From: Haliclystus octoradiatus
Taxonomy: Eukaryota > Cnidaria > Staurozoa > Stauromedusae > Haliclystidae
Direction: 5' to 3'
DNA: 64,000 nucleotides
Assembly (NCBI GenBank): GCA_916610825.1
Contig: OU744449.1
Location: 20,615,344 to 20,679,343 of the forward strand
Shown here: positions 34,889 to 48,500 of the stretch, piece by piece
How the letters are laid out: the number at the start of each line of letters is the position of its first letter
How positions within the stretch are numbered: the stretch's first letter is position 1
Position numbers and translations under genes: made by a program
Notes under the pieces: generated by a model
Database searches by the model: none
Seen by the model: only the letters and a program-made list of their open reading frames with translations
What the model was told of the DNA's origin: nothing

Positions 34889-35526
34889 ATTCTCGTGCAG
34901 CCGTAATTTCCAAAAAGATCCCGCTTTTCACGACAAAGTTCATGGTAATAACGCAGTTCAGTTGCCCAGGTATGTCTCTCACTGGTTGAGCTCGATCTTC
35001 TGTATCTTCTCTCAAACATTCTAACTTTACGCTTGGCTGCTCGACAATCATCGTCAAACCAGCAATTTGAAGGCCTCAGACGAAACTTCTTTGTCTTTTC
35101 AGGTGCCAATTTATCAAGAGATGCCGTAGCGATAGTATCATACTGATTGACTAGAGTATCAAGATTAGATGTTGAAGTATTGATATGTGGATCAAATGAT
35201 AACATAATTTCTTGTCGGAAATTGTTAATGTCAAAGTTACGCCAATCTCTAGATGTTGTAGTTTTGAAAACTGGCTGCGGTGGTGAAATGCTAACATCAC
35301 AATTGAGAAGAAAGTGGTCAGATAATCCTACATCAGATACACATAAGTTTGATACTTCTGAAGTTTCATTATTAATTATCAAATCCAAGATACCATTTTG
35401 ATTGTGTGTACTGACATTGACATGCTGGACAAAATTTACAGAATTGAGAAAGTTTGACAGTTTGACTGCATTTTCATCAACAACGTTCTCTACATGAATA
35501 TTCAAATCCCCAGTAATAAATCCCCA
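34885..35526 (-). pseudogene. LINE endonuclease C-terminal part and EN-RT linker
   Basis: Opens with ITGDLNIHVE (the GDxN active-site strand), then VGLSDHFLLNCDV (the SDH catalytic motif) and the basic linker CWFDDDCRAAKRKVRMFERR. The N-terminal half of the APE-type endonuclease is missing at the truncation. It is one frame off the downstream RT. Confidence 0.8.
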
Positions 35527-35979
35527 GGATATGTAATGTTTTTCATTTTCTGTTGTCTCATGGCTGTTATCCTGTCAAAAATATATTAGCATGCAAGAAA
35601 ACTGAAAAAAGGGAAGTGTTCATTAAGATAAGGATCATCGTGGGTTGTCTATTTTTTTTTTGTTTTCTCCACTAAAATTCACATTTAATCAAGATATTAT
35701 GTTTATGAATACTATGGTAGCCATTGTCGTTGTTGTTGCATTTATTTGCCAGTATACCAAAGGTACAAGGTGTATAGCAATTATTATACCTTGTATCATA
35801 GTCATTATTTTCTATAATTAAATATAAGAATTATTAGAATTAATTTAAATGCTCTCCATAAGTAAATAAGTAATGTAGACTCGCCCTACCGAAGGCACCC
35901 GTACCACTCCTCTAATTCCAGATGAGTGGCTTTTTTCGCTGAGAGCAATGATTTTAAACGCTCTTTGTTGATCTCAACC

Positions 35980-36058
35980 TTAGGGGGATTTGAACCACAG
36001 TCGATCAGATATGATCCGATCTGAAGTTCGGTTGCTCTGCCATCTGAGCTAATCCTGC
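35980..36058 (-). other. tRNA-like sequence (SINE-type), not a working tRNA
   Basis: On the minus strand, tagctcagatgg matches the pol III A box and ggttcaaatcc the B box, 42 bp apart. The acceptor and T stems do not pair, so a tRNA-derived retroelement part is likelier than a gene. Confidence 0.55.
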
Positions 36059-36790
36059 TATAATGCTCTCCATGGGGCTCTCTGGTACGGTTGGACTCTT
36101 GGGTCAATCATATTTCAAAATTGAGGTGGCATCCAAAAGTTCCAAGGTGGCTGAAACAAAGCGTGATGTGGATACATTTGTTGGTATTGTGGTAGAGAAG
36201 CTACCATTTGTGCATGATTGTGTACGTTACTTCGATCTGGCAATATCATCATTTGCTGATGGTCCTGCTTGTTCTGTTCTAATAAACATGGCATTGGTCC
36301 ATGGCATTGGCTTCGCATTTTCCATAGTTGCGGTATTTGATCCTGACTATGATTATAATTAGGGCGGCTTAACTCGAGAGGAACGGATTCTGAAGTATGA
36401 CAATCTATGTGCTGCGTTGGTAGGTGTGTCCTTCTTTCAGGACGTTGGCTTTGCTGTTTCTCAAGATGTGGAATTTGTTCATTGGGGTGGCTGAGTTGTG
36501 CCACTTCTTTTGGTTCTGCAGTAGAGATCCGTTTTTGTTGATTCGATGGATGTATTCTTCCATTTGGCTGCGACAGTGCGGTGACTGTTTTACTCACGTG
36601 TATTACACGTATTAGGCTGTAAGCAAACACCTTGATACCATGGCCATTAAGATATAATTCTTTGTCGGTGAATAAATGCTTTTTTATTGTTGTAGAGTTA
36701 TCTACTATGACTGAAAATATACTCCAATGATCAATAAATATCATGTTTCTATTTTGCAGTATTCCTTTATAGTATTGTTAATGTCCGCTA

Positions 36791-38180
36791 TTATGTCCGC
36801 ACATCAACATTTGATGTCTTTGGAAGGATTGACGAAAAATAAATGATTGCCTCGGGAAACGTTGCTTGTGTCTTGTGTAGCAGCATCTGGATATCTCTTA
36901 CAATTGAGTATGTTGTATTACTATTAATGTCATTTGACCCGACATGAGCGATAACCTTTTTGAATGTTCCTCTTTTTCCCGGTAGTTGGTATGTTTCTAG
37001 ATCGGCAGTGAACTGGTGTGCCTGCTTACCTTGTACTTGAATCTTTTGAGCAGTTTGGGATTTGGCTATTTTTCTGACATCTATAAATCTCAGATGAGAA
37101 TCTGCCATAATAAAAAGCTCTTGTGATTGATCTGCATTTGTAAATGTTTCTTTGAATTATCTCTTGGAGTGGGATGTGGTTGAACTTCAGTTGTGACGTT
37201 TCGACAAAAGGGTTTCGATTGACGATGGTCATTGATATTTGAACGGTCGACATTTAGTTCTATATACTGTGTGAGTTCTATATCTTTTTCGTTTTCAATA
37301 CAATTCAATCGATCTTTGTTTTGAGATGACTTTGGTAGGCACGATAGAGTTTCAACTTCAGAAATTTTCGTTGCAAGTATACAATTTTCTTCAATCAATA
37401 ATTGTATGTGAGCTCTCAGTTCTTGACTTTCAGCTTGAAGTTTTGAAATATGATTCCATATTTTCGATATTTCTTGTTGTTAATCAAATGTTGCTTGAAG
37501 AATACTTCTTCGTTACGATATTTTCATAATTTTTTATTTTCTAGGCTATTGTTCTTAGTTGTTAAAGGAATACATGTTGATTCTATATCATTTTCAACGT
37601 GACAATCTTCATCTGTTACAGACGCTGTAACGTCGGTAATCGCGGTGGGCGTCACAGCTGTTTTTGGATGATCACTCTCAGATATTGGCATAATGCAATA
37701 TTTTACTGTTTCTCCATTGACCTCGTCAGCTAAATAAGAATCTGTGTTGCCTACATTGGTTTCAGATAAAAGCTTTATTTCGTTAAATTGCTTTTCTATA
37801 AAGTCTAAAATTTTGTCCCCGGTTACAGTAACCGTTCCAGTATTTTTGAAGAAACAGAAAGACAGTAGTTCATCTTTCTTTACTTTCTGTTTAATTAACT
37901 TGGTTTCGAAAATACCAACAATGCATCTTTTATCTTTTGCTTTAACTATACAATCTTCAACTTTGAACTCCAGTGTTGAGTAGTAGTTAGTAACAATTGC
38001 TTTATAAATCTCTACGTCGGAAGTTGTAAATTTACAACTAATCGGATTTGTATTCCCCTCTCTGTAGTTTGGTTTCAGATTACTGAAAAAAATCTGGATT
38101 TTCTTGTTTGTGTATAAACTATCGATAAAGTCTTTAATATCAATTAAATAACTTTGTGGAACATCTTTTCCATCTTCCAT
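36791..38180 (-). pseudogene. Broken LINE ORF1: N-domain, coiled coil, SGNH-esterase-like domain
   Basis: Three frames in order. First, 38180-37524: about 218 residues from MEDGKDVPQSYL, no known domain named. Second, about 37480-37090: a coiled-coil-like stretch (SKLQAESQELRAHIQLLIEE) and a polar linker. Third, 37108-36791: MADSHLRFIDV, then VIAHVGSNDINSN and IIYFSSILPK, the GDSH (here ADSH), GxND-type and SSILP motifs of the SGNH esterase-like domain found in ORF1 of CR1-group LINEs. At least two frameshifts separate the parts. A Pro/Gln/His-rich open stretch (36744-36115) follows and may be the C-terminus. Confidence 0.6.
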
Positions 38181-38639
38181 GCTGTTGTACCAATCGAAAT
38201 GTAATCGAATAATAATCAATTTTGCTTTAGTAAACGAATATTTTTTCGTTATAAGACAGAGCGCGCAAGAACACGATTAGCGAGTAACGAGAGACGAATA
38301 TAGCCTAAGACGAATTTGGTAGCCATTGTATGTGCAAAGTTCACATCTAAATTTATGTAAATATCTGATTGTGTTTTGAGTATTATTTACAATTTATCTT
38401 GCTATAGCAGCTATTAAATTATCTGAACTATGAACTCATAACTTGAAGGCTTATTTTCTTTCTGTTCATGTAGTAAATAAAAGTTCGCTTCAACAGTGTA
38501 TGAAACAAAAACAAGTAATAATTAATTCCGAAGACGTTGATTTTTCTGTTATGTTATAGTTCATTTATTTATTTCTTCTTTTGTCTTAAATTTAAAAATA
38601 TGATGATATTTATATTCCCCGATTAAGCAAGTGTATTAT

Positions 38640-39225
38640 AAGATTCTTACGGGTTCATCATGGAGGAGACAGAAAACACGCAAGTTAATTTCACGTTAAA
38701 GGAGCAAAAATGACCGGCAGGCGCTACGCACTTAAGATCACGTGCATGCTTATTGTTATAACACAATGTACATTATTGGCATTAATTTTATTACAAATTA
38801 GGCCTGCGTATAACAATTGTTTCAAAGCGAGACGGTTGAATTACGCTAAGCATAAATTCAACTTGTGCTCGCAACGGTCGCCGGTCAATTTTGCCCCTTT
38901 AATATATATAATCCGTCTTCCGCGACAGTCAACAAGCAAGAGAGGGCGAAACAACAGGCATTCAAAATACATATAATAGTTACTAATCACATGACAATAC
39001 AAAGCACCAATCACAACACATTACTAATTATCACATTGCATGACATGCACTCAAACAATACAATCACGTGAACAACATGCATGAGCAACACAATACCTAA
39101 AATACGACATGACATCACATATTCAAAACATCGTCACTATAACATTTCACACAGATATACAACTGAGACCAGGAAGACTTGCTACCATAAACAATATCAT
39201 AATTAAATCCTACATGTCCATTTCC
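38640..39225. other. ~580-bp insertion relative to the duplicated locus; no gene recognised
   Basis: The sequence on both sides matches 61.35-61.41 kb, where the two sides are only a few bases apart. The extra segment has an 88-codon open stretch (38710-38976) with a hydrophobic N-terminus and no domain I know. It may be a solo LTR or another repeat, but clear ends were not found. Confidence 0.4.
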
Positions 39226-39286
39226 AGTCAATTTTATGTTGGTCATTATGTAGCAATGGTAAAAATTAGTGTATTTATTTGAGATT

Positions 39287-39546
39287 TTATAGTTGATTTC
39301 TTTTGATTTTAATTTCTGTTTTTGTTAATGATCGGTATAGATCTGCGATAGTACGCCAATTGATACCTTTTCCAAATTCTTCATTTCCATACAGACCATT
39401 AAGATTTGATATATGACAATCACGATACCACCATGCACCAGTATACAAGATGGCGCAGTTGAATTGAGCACGCATATCATTGTCTTTATCCTGTGTTGTG
39501 AACATTTGATTCTTACTTTGCGATGTCATTGAGTCCCCAGCATTCC
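39287..39546 (-). CDS. FReD gene exon 4
   Basis: Acceptor atttttag. It encodes GNAGDSM, the DKDND calcium-site-like run, [20 protein letters not shown] and a basic tail to TAA. An AATAAA on the minus strand (39279-39274) lies a few bases after the stop. Confidence 0.93.
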
Positions 39547-42500
39547 CTAAAAATAATACCAATAGATGGAAACTATACTAATAAGATATTACATCACTCT
39601 TTCGGCGGCCTCGTTTACGATATGGATTTCGTGTTTGTTGTTAGAGAACGAGTGGGTCTAAATTTCGATAACCACTCACAAGAGTGATGTAATGATTTTA
39701 ATAATCATGTCACATAGCCTTTGTCTGGAACATCAATGATCTCTCATCAATTTCATAACAATGATTTGTTTTCTAACTTGATGCGTCATTGACTTTAAAT
39801 ACAATTTGAATGAAATTACTACGAATATCATTTCAAATATATAACGTGAAGAATTCAAAAGAACTATTTCTCGAACATGTTTGCAATCTTAGAAATAGAG
39901 TAAAAGTTACATCTGAATATAGCAAATCCCTAGCAGTCACGTTTTTTTATTTTCTTAATTGAATTTTCAATAGAGTATACTTTTAAATTGATTTTATGAA
40001 AAAATATTCAATCTGTCGTAGCTAGTCGCCATTTTTAAAACATGTGTTCTTGCTGTTTGGGTAAAACCGTGCTGGTATAGGTCTATAACCGCAAACGTGC
40101 ATGGAATCTTGGAATCTCATGGGTTGTCTTGACATGACTGCTAAACACGTGGTACAGATCCACCAATCATGACTCGAATTTTTTTCAAGTGATTATTAAA
40201 CTATAATAAACTATTTGGAATTCATAATTCCAGCTGAGCCATGCACATTAGCAGGATATATAAGAAATATTATTAGACGTTTGATGTTGAAGGAAAACAA
40301 AGATTGCTGCGAAATTGCGAGTAGTTTTTGAATCCAAGGGGCCATCCATGAAGTTTGAAGAGGGTTATACACAAAGCGGTACAGCTGCGTAATGGGGGAG
40401 GAGGTTAAAAATTTCTCTAAAAATGCTGCAATTGTATTCTTTTGGAAATAATAAATTTGTGGCGAGATTGAAAGTACGTACGCAGAAGGGAGAGGGTTAA
40501 GTCCATTGCGCTATTTGTTTCTTGTAAAGGAGGGCTGATGTCATAATGAATGTCCCTTAATCATACTTAACGGATGCTATTTAGCATGTAGACTCTTGAA
40601 AGGACCTTATATGGTGCCTAAAGCTGAATTAAGTGATTGTAGTACAACTACATAGCACGTTATCAACCATGGAGGCTCTCATGAGAGGGAGGGGTATAAT
40701 CTCCTCATCCCTCACAACAATTTTAGTAATCTCGCTTGCTAAAAAAAAAGGTGATGCTCCATACTTTTTCCTATATGTATTTTCTGCCTCTCTTACGTAT
40801 ATTGCTTTGAGTTATACCATAGTTAATAGGTACATTGTGCGTTTTAACATAAGTGTAAAATGTTTTATTGATATTTTTTGATTAAATTAATCATTACGAT
40901 TGTAGCTATCTACTCATGACTGAGGCAGGTACTTAAATACGCTCAACAAAATGGGTGAGGTAAATAGTATTTTGGGAAGTTTCATTGTGGCTATCTGCCT
41001 TACAATTATAGTGCGTTTCTGGAGTGATTATATAGGGAAGATGTTGTTGTTAGAAAGAAAAGCCTTTTCCTCTTTTATAACTCGATAAATGAGAATGATG
41101 TCGATTTGACCGACATGAATGTTGTTCAATATTGACTGAGTAATCTAAAGAGGTGGTCAGGTCATTGCAAGCGTAGCGAGAAACAAATTTCAATAAAACA
41201 GGAAATTCTACTAATTTGTTTTAAATTAATCAGTATTTAATCATGATCTTTATATATAGTTTTTAGTTGGATGTAAAGATGTTAGTCTGAGAAATATCAT
41301 ATAGCAACGCAAGCAAGTGTTTTTGAATGATATACAGTATATAATATACTTATTCCAGGTAATATTTGATTGGAGCAGCTCTATTCCAGAGGTATTCGAA
41401 ATAACTTTAATTTTGTTAGACTGTGATTACATTTCTTATCATGTGTCTTTTATGTGGTTCATAGTTATTACAAGGAGAAAAATCCCGGCACAAAGCAAAA
41501 AAAGCAAAATGTATGCGATCGTAGCGTACCAAAGTTGTCTACTGGTAATAAAATTCCGATATTTGTGACATGAAACATGAAGTCGTAGATGTAAACTTTG
41601 TGTAATTGCGTAGTATGTAGATAAACTGGAGTTTCACCTTTGACATTTTTGGTATTATATAGTCAGTTCATGAGTGAAGTGAGTCCGTATAAGGTTAATC
41701 CAATGGTATATGTTATGGATTGTTGATGAAATTTATGAAATTTACTGTTTGGCCACAAACCAAAAGACCCCGCAATAGGAATCATTATCTGTATATGAAT
41801 GTTTTTTGGAGGATTAAACCTTCAAGTCATTTTCAATTCTATCAGTATACTTTCACTACTTTTGTACCTTCAAAATGCGGTCCATGTTTTCAAATGTGTC
41901 TCAAGAAATTGCCCGACTCAAAATCTGCAACACGTACAATGTGTTGCATTCCCATCTCGGGTTCACGGCCGTGATAGTCATGTACTTCTAAATATTGTAA
42001 AAATTAAATTTGGTTTTAAAATTTGATAAAATATGTCCACAAATTATAATGTAACTTTTGTAACTTAAGTTGAATGATATAAAATCACATCATTACTCTT
42101 TCCACATGCACTATTTTGCAAAAATAAATTGCTGTAAAATCACTATAATTCCCTCAGCCCTTCGATGGGTTAGGACAAATCTTCCTTGCTCCCATCTTGT
42201 TTTGGCCAATCTTCCCTGTTTCCCCAATACCCTATGAAACCCACACATCCACAACGATACCATATACAGCTCGAATATCAAATATAGTTTTATCCTTCGT
42301 GAAAGACGTTGGTACTTGTTCGTTTGGAAAATGATTTCCTAAAGACTAGTTATATAGCCATGATTCTCTTATTTGCTGAATATTGTTGTATATTGTAGTG
42401 ACCGTTATGTACGTCACAACTGTACTATAATTAGCGACATAAATATGTATTGCGAAATAGATAATTATCGACATGATGAAGTGGAAAGTATTTTATTACA

Positions 42501-45500
42501 ACTTTACCAAACAAAGCTACTAGTATTATTTGAGTATCTCTTCTCTATCTTTAACACTGCTACATTGGTGACTCCGCAAGAACACACAAATCAAACTATA
42601 TTTTTAGCTTTTAAATATCAACAACAATTCGTCAACATGTCAGTTCCTTCAACAACAACAAATAACGTCGCTCCTGCTCAAATGTCTGGTTCAATTGCTG
42701 ATCAACCAATCTCTTATATTCACGCTATTGCTCATAAATTACCTGCTTTCTGGCCAAACGATCCTGCTTTATGGTCTATGCAAGTAGAAGCCCAATTAGC
42801 AACACATGGCACAAGTGTCGATGCAACCAAGTATAATTACGTCGTTGCTGCATTAACACCATCAATTGCTAGCGAAGTCAGAGATATTACTGCTTCTCCT
42901 CCTGCCGCTGATAAATACCACAAGCTAATGCTGGCATTAATCGAGCGAAGATCGCTCTCCAACAACCAGCCTATCCATGCCTTGCTGGCGAACGAGCAGC
43001 TCCGCGATAGAAAACCTACTCAATTGTATCGCCGTTTTCAACAACTACTGAGGTGAGGCTTTCATCAAAAACGGACGTGTTTCAGCGAAGTTTCTGTTGA
43101 AGTTTTATTGGCCTTTACGCGCGCTTTTATTAGTTGCTGCGGTAGCCAGAAAATTACCATCATTCCACCTCCCCAATTAAAGCTTAAGCCAAGGATTCGT
43201 CGACGAGGTTTCCGTTCTCAGAAAGCACTTGCTGCAAGAAGAAAGCGTAACTCCGGACAATGTAATAGAAACAGAAATCGTCACAACCGAAGGCTTCAAG
43301 TTTTATTGGATCAGAACTGCGATCTCGCAATCGAGTTCTTAGTGGAGATAGTACATTATCTCCTTCAGCGAAAAGACCCTCTCCACCTAATCGTGTTGTT
43401 ACGTTCAACTCCAGAACCCTGAAGTGTCCGTGGTGACAGAAATAGTTAGCTACACTCATACGTAAGTTAAATTTTTGTTTGTCGCTGTTCAGGAACATCG
43501 TATTATCCACGATGAACCTATTCGTTATGTTGATTTAGATAATAAATGTACATTTATTACATCGTCTGCTGAATGTTATGGTGTTGGGGGTGTAGGATTT
43601 ATATGTAATCTATGTGTTGATGTTCGTTATGTTCATGTAAAATCTCATTCATCCCGTATTTTAGAATTTTCTGTTAAATTATTTGATCGTATCGTACATG
43701 TTTTCTCTGTTTACTCTCCCACTGCTGTCAGACAGATCGAGGCCTCCCTTTTCTATGCTCAGTTATCTTCAATCTTAGTTAATATACCATACCGTGATGC
43801 TATTATGTTGTGTGGTGATTTTAATGCGTGTTACCCCTTGTCATTAAACCCTGTAGGACGTAGTTTAAATGATAATTCCCCTTATTTAATTGATCTTATT
43901 AATATCTATCACCTTACTCCGTTAAACTCTTTGTTTCGTAAACCTCTGTCAAGACGCGCTACTTTCTTTGGTCCGAAGGGCCGGAAAGAGCGCCTTGATT
44001 ATGTTCTCAATAATTGTCCACGTTTATTTTACGATTGTGATACTATTATATATAGCACCATTTGCTATTCCATCTGATCATCTCCTTGTTTTCTCTGACA
44101 TGAAACAACGCATCCGGTACTGCAGAGGAAAGGCGGGGACATCCCTTTGTTGGGAAATTCTGTAAGAGTTATCACAAGCGTTTAATGACTGTCTTGAGAA
44201 TTCTCTTGTTGGACAGCCCACAAAAAGTGATTTCTCCATTCTTTCCTCAGCCATCATCAAAGCAGCTGAGACCGCTTTGCCGCGGAAGTAAAGACAATGG
44301 TCACGCGTCTCTTGGGACAGTAAGATATGAATTGAAACTTGCTAAAAAACAATTACGTGACTGTTCTCCTGCTGTACACAATATCAGTCTTTTACAATCT
44401 ATTGTTAATCAAAAAACAATTGATCTTGCTGCCGCTCATAACGCCCTAATCGAGCGTGAATTAAACGCTATAATTTTAGCGGTAAAAACGGCTAGTAACA
44501 ATAATAAGCATTGTAGCATGGAAAGAGATAAGGCATCTTAAGAACCCATCCAACAAGCCCTTATTAGTTGAAGCATATGATTCTGTCGAGGCAAACATTA
44601 TGATTCGTAAGTATTTTTAGGATTTATATAATCCCCCATCCCATCCTGTCTACTACCGTTAAATAAATTAGCACCACCGCCTAATTTCTCCCCTCCTGAT
44701 ATGTGCAATTATGATACTTCTTCTGTTACTAATGACGAATTATGCTCTATTCCATTTGCTATGAAACCCCTTGCGTCTCCTGGACCAGATGAAGTCCCCA
44801 CCCTTGCATTTCAAGAACCTCTTGTACAAAATAAGCTACTTACCATCATAAATGCCGTTCTGTCAGGGGAACAACAAGTACCGGGTCAGTGGCGAAGGTC
44901 TGCTGTCATCACCGTCAACAAGAACTCGTCTAGAGACCTAGACCAACAAAGGGGTATCACTTTAAGTTGTACTGCAGGGAAAGCTAATAATAAGATTCTA
45001 CATAAAGGCTGGCGTCAGTAATTTACCCATATTTAAGATACAATCAAAATGGTGGCAGGAACAGCCGGTCAACCTTAGGCCAAATTCTATCAGCAAGGAT
45101 ATTGTTAGAAGGTTGTAGGACACATCAAAAAGACATTGTTACAATTTTTATTTACTTCAAAAAGGCCTTTGACTCTGTCTTAAGACTCAGAATCCCAGAA
45201 ATATTAGACTTCTATAATGTACCTATTGTTCTTATCGATGCTATTATGTCCTTTTACTCTTCTACTTCGGCTTTTGTTAGAACTCACTATAGTGATACTG
45301 AAGATTTCCCGACAGCTTGTGGCGTACTGCAGGGTGACACATTGTCCCCTTTTTATTTACTCTATTTATTGATTATGTTTTTCGTATTTCATGCCCTGAC
45401 TCTTCCGGTTTTATCCTTGATCATCGTAGGTCTTCACGTCATCCAGAGCGCAGCGCATCAGACCTCTCATTCGTTTATGATATTGTTATCTTAACAAATA

Positions 45501-48500
45501 GCATATCTGATGCACAACAACTTCTTGATGAAGTTGGACGGGTTGGTAAAACGGTAGGCCTGATAATTATCACGACTAAGACGAAATTTATTGCTTTAGG
45601 CATAAAACAGGTACATCTTGCTACATCAAATGGTGACATAGAACGTGTAGATTCGTTCAAGTACCTAGGTTCTGTACTTACATCTTCTTCAGATGATTTA
45701 ACCCAACGTAGAGGCCAGGCTTGGGCAGCCATTAGAGGTCTAAATAAATTCTGGGCGTCTGATGTCAACACTGATGTTAAGTTGAGACTGTTCAGACACA
45801 CGATAGAGCCTGTTCTATTATATGCATCTGAAACGTGGGTTCTATCAACCTCACTATGGACCAGATTTGACTCAGCTTATGACGCCATGCTTCGGCATGC
45901 TTTAGGAATACATTGGCCCAACTTACTGTCTACTGCTAAACTTAGAAAACTTTCCCCTTCTGCCTCTGCTATTGCTCACCAACGTCAGATGTCAACCGCT
46001 GCATGACATCCTTCACTGGCAACTGAAGGAGATGCTTCGACGGGGCTATGGGAGAGTAGTATCTTTTCATAATGTTTTGTATCGTGAATTGTGTTATTTA
46101 CAAGTTTCTTTGTCAGCCGTGTCTGACCGTGATTTGTGGCGTTCTTTGTGTAGCAAATATGTAAGGCGTAAGAGGGACGGCACATTCCTATAATGTGACT
46201 GTCTATACTACTACTAACAACTGCTCGATAAACACGACGAAATAGCTGATCCTCTTATCAAAGAACTTTATCTTCGTCATTTACCAACTAAAGTTCATGT
46301 TGCCCTAGCTACTTGTAAATCTCTTTCTTTGAGCGAACAAGCAGCGTTGGCTGATGACATTATGGACGATCCTGGCCTACATTCAGGGACCAAAGTTCCT
46401 TTTGGACAAATGTTAGCGGTTTCTGATTCATTTGCAGTTGATCCGCAACGGACCGGTCGACCTAGCAGCTGAAATAGCAGCATTACGAAGAGAAGTTCAA
46501 GCAATAAAACAGTATCCACGTACATCTTCTCCTGCTACTGATGGTCTTTGCTGGTATCACGCCCGTTTTCGTCAACGAGCTAATCGATGTAACAGCCCTT
46601 GTACCTGGTCGGGAAACGATCAACCCAGCCGTTAATGACGACTACTGTGTCTGGCTCTTCCAGTCGTCTGCTATTTTTCCGCGACACTGCCACTGGCATA
46701 AAGTTTCTAATTGATACTGGTGCTGAAGTCAGTGTGTATCCAGCTAGTGTTCAAGTCCGTTGTAACTGTCCTGCGCTGGAAACTCTCAAAGCTGCAAATG
46801 GTAGTCCAATACGAACATTTGGCATACTGTCCATTATTTTGCATCTTGGTCTGCTCACACCATTACCTTGGTAATTCCTCGTTGCTGAGATACAGCACCC
46901 AATCATTGGAGCTGACTTCCTTCGTCATTATGAACTCTTAGTCGACTCAAGGAACAATCAACTCATCAACACTTCACAGTATTATCGTATTCCAGCTCAA
47001 CTTTCAACTGTCATTTCTTCCATAATTCATTATGTTACTGCTGCAACTTCTCCATTTAATCAATTACTTAATGATTTTCCATCCATCACCCGTCCCTGCT
47101 ATAAGGAAAATGGTATCCATCATCAGGTCAAACATTTCATTCCCACAACAGGTCCTCCTACATTCACCAAACCTCGCCGACTCGCTCCAGATCATCTTGC
47201 AGCTGCCCGGAAAGACTTTGATGTCATGCTGTCCCTTGGTATCATCCGTCCTTCATCTAGCAGTTGGGCCTCCCCATTACATCTTGTTGCAAAGAAGTCT
47301 GACGAGTGGCGTCCATGCGGTGAATACTGTGCTCTCAATAATGCAACTATTCCTGATAGATATCCAATTCCACACATCCAAGACGTTGCTGCCTCTCTTC
47401 GTGGTATGAAAATTTTTTCCGAGATCGATTTGGTACGTGCATATCATCAATTCCCTGTCTCGCCGGAGGACATTCAAAAGACTGCCGTTACCACCCCCTT
47501 TGACCTCTTCGAATTCACAAGGATACCCTTTGGACAATGTAATGCGGCCCAAACATTTCAACGGTTCATGGATGACGTCTGCCGCCCACTCAATTTTGTC
47601 CATGTCTATCTGGATCATATTCTCGTAGCTAGTCCAACCTCCGAACAGCATCTAGTTGACTGTTTCAGCCTTTTCACACGCCTGGCAGAGTATGGTTTAA
47701 TCATCAATCCTACGAAGTGCTAACTCGGTCAAACCACAGTCTCGACTTTCTTGGGTATAAGATTGATGTTGCTGGGAATAGCCCATTGCCTGACCGTGTC
47801 GCTGCTATTTCACAGTATCCAACCCCGACAGATCTTCGATCTCTACGTGAGTACCTTGGTTTGTTGAACTTCTATCGACGGTTCATCCCCAATTGTGCCT
47901 CAATACTTCTTCCACTCTACCGTCTACTAAGTGGAAAGCCAAAAACTTTGAACTGGACCGAAGATTGTGAATCCTCCTTCAAAGACAGTAAAGCTACACT
48001 CGTAACGGCTACACTCCTTACATATCCTCAAGCTAACGCCCCAACAAGTATCACTATTGATGCATCTGATGTCGCTGTTGGTGCAGTCCTGGAGCAGTAC
48101 ATATAAGGGCAATGGCACCCCCTCTGTTTCTTTTCACGCAAGCTTCGCCCTCAAGAAACTCGATATAATGCTTTTGATAGAGAACTTCTTCCTGTTTATT
48201 TGACCATCAAACATTTCCGCTGTTTCGTGTAAGGGAGCCCATTTGATGTATTTATTGATTATAAGCCCCTGACGTATGCCCTCATTAACAAAACAAATCA
48301 TCCAACACCTAGGCAGATCAGACACCTTGCTTTCATTTCAGAATTTACTTCACACATCAATCATCTTAGTAGAAAACACAACGTAGTGGCCGACGCCTTA
48401 TCCAGAATATCCATCCAATCTGTTGCCGCAATAACATCTTCTGTCGACCTTTTTGATCTCGCAAAAGCTCAAGCTGCTGAAAATGACTCCCTAGCATCTG

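Larger units (their letters stand above)
32921..35526 (-). mobile_element. CR1/L2-type non-LTR retrotransposon, 5' truncated
   Basis: Reads right to left: endonuclease C-terminus, reverse transcriptase, 3' UTR, and a tail of ATT repeats at 32921-32938. A 6-bp direct repeat ggatat flanks it (32915-32920 and 35527-35532), so the 5' end is cut inside the endonuclease. The RT is open for 591 codons, which suggests a fairly recent insertion. Confidence 0.88.
35728..38316 (-). mobile_element. ORF1-only 'half-LINE' with tRNA-like 3' part, 13-bp TSD
   Basis: Flanked by a 13-bp direct repeat, tggtagccattgt (35715-35727 and 38317-38329). A related unoccupied site, tatggtagccattt, lies at about 61068 within the duplicated flank. 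Reading right to left: GC-richer 5' leader, three-part broken ORF1, a tRNA-like segment (about 35980-36058, A box at 36040-36051 and B box at 35987-35997 on the minus strand), then a short tail with CAACAACAAC. No reverse transcriptase lies inside the duplication. Half-LINEs of this kind (for example HAL1 in mammals) move with another element's RT. Confidence 0.7.
43050..46215 (+). mobile_element. Non-LTR retrotransposon nested in the Ty3 gag
   Basis: Imperfect 10-bp direct repeat aacaact(a/g)ct at 43040-43049 and 46216-46225; the tail is a short ACT repeat. Parts: unrecognised 5' sequence, APE-type endonuclease, then broken RT and C-terminal region. It looks RTE/Proto2-like, by the FKYLGS and LLYASETW segments. 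Several frames are needed to read it. RT motif A has Tyr in place of the first Asp ([11 protein letters not shown]) and box C reads FVYD instead of a -DD motif, so it is dead. Confidence 0.8.
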
